Positions 1 through 6,476 of a stretch of 13,841 bases of DNA are shown here, piece by piece. A model generated the notes under the pieces. The model ran no database searches, was not told where the DNA came from, and saw nothing but the letters and a program-made list of their open reading frames with translations. Made by a program: the position numbers and the translations under genes. The stretch comes from Planctomycetota bacterium (GTDB taxonomy: Bacteria > Planctomycetota > SKW154). Location: positions 1 through 13,841 of the forward strand of contig JAOAAR010000009.1 of NCBI GenBank assembly GCA_026418755.1, written 5' to 3'. Position 1 is the first letter of the stretch; the number at the start of each line of letters is the position of its first letter.

Positions 1-4
1 TCGC

Positions 5-37
5 TCGTCGGCAGCGTCAGATGTTTATAAGAGACAG
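5..37 (+). other. Nextera Read 1 transposase adapter with Tn5 mosaic end (contig-end artefact)
   Basis: These 33 bases match the Illumina Nextera Read 1 adapter at every position but one. The last 19 bases (19-37) are the Tn5 mosaic end, AGATGTTTATAAGAGACAG here, with T at position 25 where the adapter has G. Bases 1-4 repeat the start of the adapter out of register. This is library DNA left on an assembled contig, not a genomic transposon. The genomic sequence therefore starts at about base 38. Confidence 0.96.
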
Positions 38-134
38 GTCCATACCGCCACACAAGACTCTCGAGTGATACTCGGTTATCTGCAACCGCTTCTGTGAGCA
101 AAAGCACCACTACAACGAAAGCACCGATTCTCAT
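38..134 (-). CDS. N-terminus of an exported protein of unknown function (truncated by the contig end)
   Basis: An ATG at 134 opens a 32-codon reading frame that runs without a stop into the adapter at base 37. The product begins M-R-I-G-A-F and continues with a hydrophobic core of V and L residues, then T-E-A-V-A-D, which looks like a Sec signal peptide with an A-x-A-type cleavage site near residue 18. A purine-rich ribosome binding site (AGAGGGAAG) lies about 8 bases upstream and a TATAAT -10 box about 27 bases upstream. Promoter, binding site and signal peptide agree, so I trust the start. Too little of the mature protein is present (D-N-R-V-S-L-E-S-L-V-W-R-Y-G) to assign a family. Confidence 0.6.
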
Positions 135-160
135 TTTTATCGCTTCCCTCTTCAAAGAGA

Positions 161-189
161 ATTATACCCCGTCTTAGAAGGATTGAAAA
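161..189 (-). promoter_or_regulatory. Promoter of the truncated exported-protein gene
   Basis: Read on the minus strand, a perfect -10 TATAAT lies at 166-161 and a -35-like TTTTCA at 189-184, with a 17-base spacer. The predicted start of transcription is about 20 bases before the ATG at 134. The -35 box matches the consensus at four of six positions. Confidence 0.5.
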
Positions 190-219
190 CAGATTTTGCG
201 CTGATGAATCAACAACCTT

Positions 220-251
220 TCTACACAGCATAAATTCTACACAGCATAAAT
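220..251. repeat. Perfect 16-bp tandem duplication upstream of the exported-protein promoter
   Basis: TCTACACAGCATAAAT occurs twice back to back (220-235 and 236-251). It lies about 30 bases upstream of the -35 box of the minus-strand promoter at 161-189, and downstream of the rhomboid stop codon. It could be a pair of operator sites or a simple replication-slippage duplication. The rest of 135-332 holds no recognisable gene. Confidence 0.8.
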
Positions 252-332
252 GTGTCGTTTTTGTTTTTAACCACCAAAGATTTAAGCAACCAAATTGGTC
301 CAACGCACTCTGGGTCATGAATGAGAGGCAAT

Positions 333-1238
333 CTAAACATCGTCATTCTGCTTCCTGAAAAAATCTTCGAACGGGTCGCTTACTTTCGGATTCTTTGGCA
401 GGCTCTCCTGTTTATACGGCGGTGAAGAAGAATAGATTCCATCTGTTAACTGTGAGTGGTATCTCTGGAAAAAACTCTCTTTCGGAGTCTCGTAAAGAAA
501 CCTCGATTCCTCAGGCAGGAAGTATTTTTTGACAAATATGGCAACCACAACCCCTGCTGCAATTCCACCCAGATGGGCAGTGTAAGCCACCCCCGTCTCG
601 ATGGCGCTGAAAAGAAGAGCGTAAAGAAACTGAAAAGCAATCCAGATTCCGATGATGACTTTTGCCGGAACAGTAATCAGTCTCACCACCGTCCAATAAG
701 TAAAAAGTGTAGTCACTTTATACCCTGGTAGAAGAACAAGGTATGCGCCAAGGACTCCTGAAATAGCGCCTGAAGCGCCGACACTCGGAATGTAAGGATT
801 ACTTTCCATCAGAGAAAAAAGCACCGACCCGAACCACCCCGAAATGAAATAAAGCACCGCAAAACGCCGGTATCCAAGCACATCCTCCACCCCTCTACCG
901 AACACAAATAGAAACAGCATATTAAACAGGAGATGGAATATGTCCCCATGTAAAAACATCGCTGACAGAATCCTCGGTGAAACTATTGAATCCCTTGCAG
1001 GAACGAAGCCATAATCCTCGTAAACCGTCCAGGCTTCCCTGTAAAGCCTAACACCTCAACCGCCTCTCTCAGGAACTATCACAACCGGCCTCCCCCCTCC
1101 CGGAAAAGTCCTAACCGGCGTCAGTTCAGGTCCCTGAATCAGAACAATCGTATGAACCAGCACATTCACCGCAATCAATGCATAAGTTATCACTGTCAAC
1201 CTCTGATGTGTCCGCTCCGCCATCAATGGTAAAAACAT
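333..1238 (-). pseudogene. Rhomboid family intramembrane serine protease, interrupted by one in-frame TGA
   Basis: Rhomboids are polytopic inner-membrane proteases that cut transmembrane substrates. The frame opens at ATG 1238, reads 60 codons (opening M-F-L-P-L-M-A-E-R, then a first membrane segment around V-I-T-Y-A-L-I-A-V-N-V-L-V), hits TGA at 1058-1056, and stays open in the same frame to the stop at 335-333. The 32 codons between the TGA and the next ATG (959) still read as rhomboid sequence (V-Y-E-D-Y-G-F-V-P-A). If the TGA is counted as one residue the protein has 301 residues. Catalytic residues are present: Ser156 in GASGAISG, His222 in AHLGG, and the H-x-x-x-N pair at 102/106. The C-terminal 60 residues are a hydrophilic tail. 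A ribosome binding site (GGAG, 8 bases from ATG) and a strong promoter precede it. It is either a recent nonsense mutant, a consensus error, or a recoded gene. The family call is firm; functionality is not. Confidence 0.88.
1031..1049 (-). other. Hairpin directly after the in-frame TGA of the rhomboid gene
   Basis: On the minus strand, AGGCTT (1049-1044) pairs perfectly with AAGCCT (1036-1031) around a 7-base loop TACAGGG. Two G-U pairs could extend the stem. It starts six bases after the TGA. Its position resembles recoding elements, but the loop is closer to the stop than in typical bacterial selenocysteine signals, and the pairing may be chance. Confidence 0.4.
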
Positions 1239-1276
1239 CCTTTTTGCTCCAACTAAGTGTTAAAGTCTACCTTTTC

Positions 1277-1304
1277 ATTATACTTTCATTTATAAAAGTA
1301 TCAA
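1277..1304 (-). promoter_or_regulatory. Sigma-70 promoter of the rhomboid gene
   Basis: On the minus strand, TTGATA (1304-1299) and a perfect TATAAT (1282-1277) are separated by 16 bases. Transcription should start near 1270, giving a leader of about 32 bases that carries the GGAG ribosome binding site. It makes the rhomboid gene independent of the lepA operon, which ends 61 bases before the -35 box. Confidence 0.72.
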
Positions 1305-1364
1305 GACTTCCTCGTCTCCTTTTCTCTTAACTCGTCCCCTAAGTCCGGCGTCCGAGAAAAGTGG

Positions 1365-3167
1365 TCACTCTTCAAAACGGCGAAGAACAGCCCGGAAAGC
1401 GCTTTGCGGCACAGTCACCTGCCCAATCTGCTTCATCCGTTTTTTGCCTTCCCTCTGCTTCTTAAGGAGTTTCATCTTTCGCGTTATGTCCCCACCGTAA
1501 CATTTTGCCGTCACATTCTTCGCCATCGCACGGATGCTCTCTTTTGCAATTATTCTCGAGCCAATGGCAGCCTGAAGAACAACATCGAACAGATGGCGCG
1601 GAATCTCTTTACGCAACACCTTCAGAATCGACTTTCCTGTTTCATACGCCTTGCTTCTGTGAACAATCATCGAAAGCGGGTCCGCCCGTTTTCCTGCAAT
1701 CAGAATGTCAAGTTTGACAAGGTCTGCTTTCTCATACCCTTTGAACTCATAATCCATCGTGGCAAGACCGCGAGTTATAGACTTCAGTTTGTCGTAGAAG
1801 TCGTAAATAATCTCTGCAAGAGGCATCTTAAACACGAGGAGACATCTCTTAGTACCAAGATACTGGGTGCTCTTGAGGGTTCCTCGGCGTATTTCGCAGA
1901 GTCTCATAACAGCGCCAATGTAATCGTTGGGAAGAACTATCGAAACCTCCATCATCGGCTCCCTCACTTCCAAGATTTTGTCGGGAGTAGGAAGTTTAGA
2001 AGGAGTCTCTATGTTCTCCAGTTCGCCCGTTTTCAGAAGCACTTGATAAGAGGTAGAAGGTGCCGTCTGAACCACATCAACATTCAGTTCCCTTTCGAGG
2101 CGCTCCTGAGCAATCTCCATATGTAGCAGCCCAAGAAAACCACATCTGAAGCCATATCCCAGAGCCTCTGACTGTGTTGGCTCGAATCGAATCGCAGCGT
2201 CATTCAACTGAAGCCTCTCCAGCGCCCGCTTAAGCGCCTGCGAATCAGACTCAAGCCCAGGGAAAAAACTACAAAAAACCATGGGCTTCGGCTCACGATA
2301 GCCCGGAAGCGGCTCAACCCCCTCTGCTTCAGCACTCGTAAGAGTTTCTCCTACATGAACATCTTGAATCCGCTTGATTCCTGCTATCACATAGCCTACC
2401 TCACCCGCACTCAGAGTCTCTTGAGGTGTCATCTTGGGTCTGAAAACACCCACCTCGCTAACCTCGTAAGTCGAGCCCGTACTTAAAAGTCTTATTCTAT
2501 CTCCCCGCCTTATACTCCCATTGAAAACACGCACATAGACTACAACTCCACGGTATTCATCGTACTGAGCGTCAAAAACAAGCGCCCGAAGCAACGCATC
2601 CACCAAGCGCTCAGGAGACGGTATCTTTTCCACGATTCTCTGCATCAAAGCCTCAAGCCCCTGCCCTGTCTTAGCAGAAACCTCAAGCACCTCTTCCTTC
2701 TCAAGCCCCAAGATTGTCTCTATCTCTTCTTTCACTTCTTTGATTCTCGCAGCAGCAAGGTCAATCTTGTTTAACGCCGGAATAATCGTCAACCCCTCCT
2801 CCAGAGCCAAGTAAAAGTTAGAAATCGTCTGGGCTTCTACTCCTTGAGCAGCATCAACAAGAAGAACAGCCCCTTCACATGCCTTTAACGCTCTTGAAAC
2901 CTCGTAGGAGAAATCAACATGACCAGGAGTATCAATCAGATTAAACCTGTACCGCTTGGAGTTGAGCGTATAGTCCAGAGCAACCGCAGATGCTTTGATG
3001 GTGATTCCACGCTCACGCTCCAGTTCCATCCCATCCAAAAGTTGTTCACAGAACTCGCGCTGCGCCACCTGTCCGCTGCGCTGAATGAACCTGTCGGCTA
3101 AGGTACTTTTGCCGTGGTCTATATGCGCAATTATACAGAAATTCCGAAGATTCAGGTCACTTTCCAT
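1365..3167 (-). CDS. lepA: Elongation factor 4 (LepA), ribosome-associated translational GTPase
   Basis: LepA is a translational GTPase that acts on the ribosome and is implicated in initiation and back-translocation. From the ATG at 3167 the product has 600 residues, the usual LepA length. GTPase motifs are complete: G1 AHIDHGKST (14-22), switch I GITIK (54-58), G3 DTPGH (79-83), G4 NKID (133-136), G5 SAKTG (164-168). The LepA-specific C-terminal domain is intact (KNVTAKCYGGDITRKMK and KKRMKQIGQVTVPQ near the end). The frame is open 14 codons further upstream to 3209, but those residues are not LepA-like, and the homologous start is M-E-S-D-L-N-L-R-N-F. The start overlaps the end of the upstream lipoprotein gene by 11 bases and its own ribosome binding site is weak (GGGAAG), so translation is probably coupled. 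It ends in TGA, in the position expected for the family. Confidence 0.98.
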   Translation of the reverse strand: MESDLNLRNFCIIAHIDHGKSTLADRFIQRSGQVAQREFCEQLLDGMELERERGITIKASAVALDYTLNSKRYRFNLIDTPGHVDFSYEVSRALKACEGAVLLVDAAQGVEAQTISNFYLALEEGLTIIPALNKIDLAAARIKEVKEEIETILGLEKEEVLEVSAKTGQGLEALMQRIVEKIPSPERLVDALLRALVFDAQYDEYRGVVVYVRVFNGSIRRGDRIRLLSTGSTYEVSEVGVFRPKMTPQETLSAGEVGYVIAGIKRIQDVHVGETLTSAEAEGVEPLPGYREPKPMVFCSFFPGLESDSQALKRALERLQLNDAAIRFEPTQSEALGYGFRCGFLGLLHMEIAQERLERELNVDVVQTAPSTSYQVLLKTGELENIETPSKLPTPDKILEVREPMMEVSIVLPNDYIGAVMRLCEIRRGTLKSTQYLGTKRCLLVFKMPLAEIIYDFYDKLKSITRGLATMDYEFKGYEKADLVKLDILIAGKRADPLSMIVHRSKAYETGKSILKVLRKEIPRHLFDVVLQAAIGSRIIAKESIRAMAKNVTAKCYGGDITRKMKLLKKQREGKKRMKQIGQVTVPQSAFRAVLRRFEE

Positions 3168-3798
3168 CGCGCTTCCCGTCCGTTTCCATCTCCTTTGTCG
3201 GTTCACCACCCTCTCTCATCTTCCCCTTCTTCCTCCCTTTTTCTTCTGACTTTTTCTCCCCATCGTCGCCACTTATGTCAACAGTAGTAAAAAGCCCTAA
3301 AACAAAATCAATCGCCTCTACCGGATTGAAGAACGCCTCAAACCCTATAAGAAAAAAATGGAAGGTGACACCAAAGTCAAAAAGTCTTCTGTCGTATGCT
3401 TCGTCGAAAGATTTTTCGTAATCATCGCGGTAAATTGTCACTATCAGCGATTGCCCCCGCAAAACATCCTCGACTTCCGGCATACCGCTCGAAAGAGGGT
3501 TGAGAGAAAGGAACCTGCCATATAAAAAAGGCGCGATGCCCAATTCTATCGATTCCTCTCCCCAGAGAAAACAATGTCTGCCGCAGAATCCTACTCTCGC
3601 TCCACTGAAGCCTACCATCCCCACTTGAACAAATTGAGTCGCACGAACATTAAGAAGCAACCCAGCACCGTAGGAGAAGTTTAGCCCGAACACATCAAGG
3701 AGGTCATTACCCCTGTCAGCGAAATACTGCCCCATTGAAGCGCAGCCGCAAAAAAATAGAAGTACGAGCAAAACAGACAGAAGACTAAATCGGGACAA
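3157..3798 (-). CDS. Predicted lipoprotein of unknown function
   Basis: The 213-residue product has a lipoprotein signal peptide: S-R-F, a run of L/V/F, and the lipobox-like F-C-G-C with the modifiable Cys at 19. The mature part (about 25-175) is rich in short G- and aromatic-containing strands (LNFSYGAGLLLNVRATQFVQV, FSGARVGFCGRHC), followed by FNPVEAIDFVLGLF and an ISGDD stretch. I recall similar unnamed lipoproteins in Planctomycetota and other uncultured groups, but cannot check this. The last 36 residues are a charged Lys/Glu/Gly tail. The start codon is TTG (3798-3796). It is chosen because AAGGAGGG sits 5 bases upstream, inside the last codons of the HD-GYP gene, and because no ATG occurs before residue 22. 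It overlaps the upstream gene by 14 bases and lepA by 11 bases, so all three are one operon. Function is unknown; an envelope location is likely. Confidence 0.82.
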   Translation of the reverse strand: MSRFSLLSVLLVLLFFCGCASMGQYFADRGNDLLDVFGLNFSYGAGLLLNVRATQFVQVGMVGFSGARVGFCGRHCFLWGEESIELGIAPFLYGRFLSLNPLSSGMPEVEDVLRGQSLIVTIYRDDYEKSFDEAYDRRLFDFGVTFHFFLIGFEAFFNPVEAIDFVLGLFTTVDISGDDGEKKSEEKGRKKGKMREGGEPTKEMETDGKRDGK

Positions 3799-5278
3799 TC
3801 TCGCCCTCCTTAACCAGTTTGAGCATAAGGGTAGTGATTGCAGAGTCCCATTGGACCCCTGAGCCGCGTTCTAGTTCTTCTATCACCTTCTCTTTCGGCA
3901 TAGGAGGACGATATGGACGGTGGGATGTCATCGCATCGTAAGTGTCGCAAACCGCAATCAGCCTTGCGAAAATGGGAATCTCCTTGCCGCTGATTCCATC
4001 AGGGTAACCTTTACCATCATAACGCTCGTGGTGGTAACGGACGATTCGAGCCACCTCCGCCGCATCATCACTGTCTATATTTTTGATGATCTTGTAGCCA
4101 ACATCCGGATGGCGTCTTATGACTCCAAACTCTTCGTATGAGAGTTTGTCAGCCTTGTTCAAAATATGCTCCGGAACGCCGATTTTGCCTATATCGTGCA
4201 GAAGCGCTGCAAGCCTCAATATATCCAACCTTTTACCTGTTAACCCTACATGGTCAGCAAGCCGCAGACTATAAGTAGTGACCCGTTCCGAATGCCCTTT
4301 CGTGTATTCATCCTTCGCCTCAACAGCCGCCACCATCACCCGCACAGTCGAGTAATATGCTTTTTCAACGCTCTTCATAAGTTGTGCCCGATGGAGTGCA
4401 AGTGCTGCCTGCTTCGCAATTACACTCAACAACTCTAAATCAATACTGCTGAACGCCTGCTGTCTCCCTACAGTGTCGATATAGAGCGCACCTAACACAT
4501 TATTTCCCATAGCAATCGGAGCACACATCGCTGACCGAATCCCCCCGATGACTATTGACATCCCTGCCTTAAACCTCTCGTCCACCCCCGCATCCTGCGT
4601 CACCAATGCGGTCCTCTCCTCCACAACCTTGCGGACAATGGTGTAAGAAATCTGCCCCCCCGTGGTTCCATCCTTTTGCTTGAATACAGCCGGCATAAGA
4701 TTCCCCTGTTTGTCCTTGAGAATCACAAAACTTCTGTCAGGAGCAAACACAGAGTCGACTACATCAACGATTCTTCCGAGAATTCTGTGTGTATCCCACT
4801 CCTGATGGATAAGGTCAATAACATCAACGATGGAGCGAAGCCGTACATCAGTAGTAGAAAGCGGTGTAATAGCAGCGGTCTTCGGCTCAACTGCAGAGGC
4901 ATGAAGAATGCGTGTGGTCATCGGCTCTTGCCGTGCAAAAACTGAAGCAGTCACCCCTTCGGCAACAAGATTCATAACCACGCTTGCACCCAGTCTTACA
5001 ACATCCCCAGGTGAAAGCAGGCTGCTCCTGACGCGCACATCGTTGACAAACACACCGTTTCTGCTGTCCAAGTCAATAACTCTGACCGAACCGCCACTCT
5101 TTTCAAGCAACATATGGCGCGCCGATATGTCCACCTCATCGAGCACTACATCGCAAGTCGCATCCCGTCCGAAAACCAACCGACTCTCATCAAGAAGTGG
5201 AATATGCAACCCTTTCTTCTTGCCGCTCGTGAACTGAAGATAAAACCCTTTCTCCACAGAGATGCCCTCAAACCGCAT
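3785..5278 (-). CDS. FHA-GAF-HD-GYP protein, probable cyclic di-GMP phosphodiesterase
   Basis: This 497-residue cytoplasmic regulator has three domains. FHA (about 12-107) should bind phosphothreonine peptides and keeps GR (37-38), S-A-R-H (52-55) and S-R-N-G (72-75). GAF (about 160-297) is a small-ligand or dimerisation sensor. HD-GYP (about 310-495) hydrolyses cyclic di-GMP in its family and retains the metal and signature residues: GHSER (His329), HDIGKIG (His361, Asp362, Lys365), His390, HHERYDGKGYPDG (His416/417, GYP 424-426) and CDTYDAM (Asp445). The enzyme therefore looks active. There are no membrane segments. It is the first gene of an operon with the lipoprotein and lepA. The promoter lies almost on top of the ATG, so either the transcript is leaderless or translation begins at GTG codon 8 (5257), which has GAGGG 7 bases upstream; the FHA domain is complete either way. 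No diguanylate cyclase or FHA-partner kinase is in the window. Confidence 0.93.
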   Translation of the reverse strand: MRFEGISVEKGFYLQFTSGKKKGLHIPLLDESRLVFGRDATCDVVLDEVDISARHMLLEKSGGSVRVIDLDSRNGVFVNDVRVRSSLLSPGDVVRLGASVVMNLVAEGVTASVFARQEPMTTRILHASAVEPKTAAITPLSTTDVRLRSIVDVIDLIHQEWDTHRILGRIVDVVDSVFAPDRSFVILKDKQGNLMPAVFKQKDGTTGGQISYTIVRKVVEERTALVTQDAGVDERFKAGMSIVIGGIRSAMCAPIAMGNNVLGALYIDTVGRQQAFSSIDLELLSVIAKQAALALHRAQLMKSVEKAYYSTVRVMVAAVEAKDEYTKGHSERVTTYSLRLADHVGLTGKRLDILRLAALLHDIGKIGVPEHILNKADKLSYEEFGVIRRHPDVGYKIIKNIDSDDAAEVARIVRYHHERYDGKGYPDGISGKEIPIFARLIAVCDTYDAMTSHRPYRPPMPKEKVIEELERGSGVQWDSAITTLMLKLVKEGEIVPI

Positions 5279-5283
5279 TTTTA

Positions 5284-5311
5284 ATTATATCCTCACCTCC
5301 TTCCTTTTCAA
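5284..5311 (-). promoter_or_regulatory. Sigma-70 promoter of the HD-GYP / lipoprotein / lepA operon
   Basis: On the minus strand TTGAAA (5311-5306) and a perfect TATAAT (5289-5284) are spaced by 16 bases. Transcription should begin at or within a base or two of the ATG at 5278. The good Shine-Dalgarno-like GGAGGTGA falls in the spacer, upstream of the predicted transcript. Confidence 0.6.
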
Positions 5312-5371
5312 ACCATTTCCTAACTTCCTCTAAGCAAGTCCCATTGTTAAAGCAAATCTATGCGATTCCGA

Positions 5372-5400
5372 TTAAATTCAAGAGTTAAGCCGTATATAAT
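5372..5400 (+). promoter_or_regulatory. Promoter of the thioredoxin-like / mutS transcription unit
   Basis: A perfect TATAAT lies at 5395-5400. The best -35 at 17-base spacing is TTAAAT (5372-5377), a weak match. Transcription would start near 5407, leaving a 20-base leader with GGAG 8 bases before the ATG at 5427. It points away from the HD-GYP promoter about 60 bases to the left. Confidence 0.5.
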
Positions 5401-5426
5401 AGAGTAAGCGCTTTGGAGAGACGAGA

Positions 5427-6451
5427 ATGAGAAAGGGATTTTTCGCCGTTCTTCTGATTCTCTGGATAGTGCCGCTGTTAGGACAGGAGCAGCCAAAAAA
5501 TCAGCCGAAATGGGCTGAAGACTGGAAGCGGGGTCTGGAAGAGGCAAAAGAACGAAAAGTTCCCATTCTTATTGTGATTCCATCAAGAGCAGGGTCTCAG
5601 GGCCCTATAATCTATCCAAAAGTGTTGGACGATGCCCAGATTCTTCAAGCATCCGAAAACTTCGTCTGTTTTATTGCCGACGAGAAGCGGTTCCCCGACA
5701 TTGAGAAGAGAATCGCCGCAGAGTATCATAAGGGCAAGTTCGGCTTTTATGGAGACAAACTCCAAATATATTCTGTAAACCTGACGGAGAAGAGATAGAG
5801 AAATACCATCTTGCCGGCGACATAACGAAGAATCAGGTTACGAACGCTATGGCTGAGGTTCTCAAACTTTATCCGGATGCCGTGCCGAAGGCGAAGTTTG
5901 ACAAATGCCGCAGACTGCGCGACCTTGCCGAAATGTTCCGCGCCGAGTTTGCTTTCAACTCTGCAATCAAAACTTACAAAGAACTTGCCGAGCAAAAAGT
6001 GAAGTTGGAAATGGTTGAGTTAGCAGCAGACAAAGAGAAAGAACTTCTCGAGGAGGCAAATAAACGGCTTGAAGAAGCAGAGAGGTTACTCGCCTCAAAA
6101 GAGGCAAGTGACCGAAGAGAGGCTACCAAACGGCTCCTACGGCTTAAGGTAGGAACAGAAGGATTAAAGGAGATTCAAGAAGCACAAGAAAAAGTGAAAA
6201 GCCTCCTCGCAAAAGCAAAAGAAGACCCAGAAACAAAACCACTGGCAGATGAAGGAGGCAATTACGAGCGGGCATTCAAAGAGTTCTTAAAAGGAGAAGA
6301 GGAGTTCTTAAACGGCGACTTGCAGAAAGCATATGCTGCTTACAAAAAAGTAGTGAAAAGTTATGGACGAACAGAGTTTGCTGAACGGGCCGAAAAACGC
6401 ACTAAAGAGATTGAAGAACTCATCAAAGCGCTTCAAGAAGGAAAAAAGTAG
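5427..6451 (+). pseudogene. Exported thioredoxin-fold protein with helical/TPR-like C-terminal half, frameshifted
   Basis: The first frame runs from ATG 5427 to TAG 5798; the continuing frame is open from 5732 to TAG 6451. The second frame gives sequence expected for a thioredoxin fold (T-P-N-I-F, K-P-D-G-E-E, E-K-Y-H-L-A-G-D-I) well before its first ATG at 5849, so this is one gene of about 341 codons with a 1-base loss (or 2-base gain) near 5752-5762. Adding one A to the AAA at 5757-5759 restores it. Residues 1-20 are a Sec signal peptide. Residues about 30-145 are thioredoxin-like, with the cis-Pro motif T-P but with S-R-A-G-S-Q where redox-active members have CxxC, so it should not be a disulfide enzyme. 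Residues about 150-341 are Glu/Lys-rich helices with a TPR-like repeat near the end (FKEFLKGEEEFLNGDLQKAY). The gene ends 25 bases before mutS, probably in one transcript. The function is unknown. Confidence 0.78.
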
Positions 6452-6476
6452 GAAGAAGGGAGACTTCAAAGAGAGA

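Noticed and set aside
76..318. 80-residue minus-strand open frame
   Set aside because: It runs through the promoter and ribosome binding site of the exported-protein gene in a different frame from that gene, has no binding site or family resemblance, and contains the tandem duplication.
1056..1058. A genome-wide genetic code change with TGA as Gly or Trp
   Set aside because: lepA, pstS, pstC and pstA end at TGA exactly where their families end, and pstS, pstC and pstA stops overlap the next start codon.
1404..2126. 240-residue plus-strand open frame opposite lepA
   Set aside because: It is a shadow of lepA on the other strand. The lepA frame is conserved over its full length.
5750..5765. 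Programmed -1 ribosomal frameshift in the thioredoxin-like gene
   Set aside because: No X-XXY-YYZ slippery heptamer is in phase (the frame reads GAC AAA CTC), and a lost base in the A run explains it more simply.
6363..6476. Extending MutS 38 codons upstream to 6363
   Set aside because: The extra residues lie in the upstream gene read in another frame. MutS homologues start near M-R-K-Q-P.
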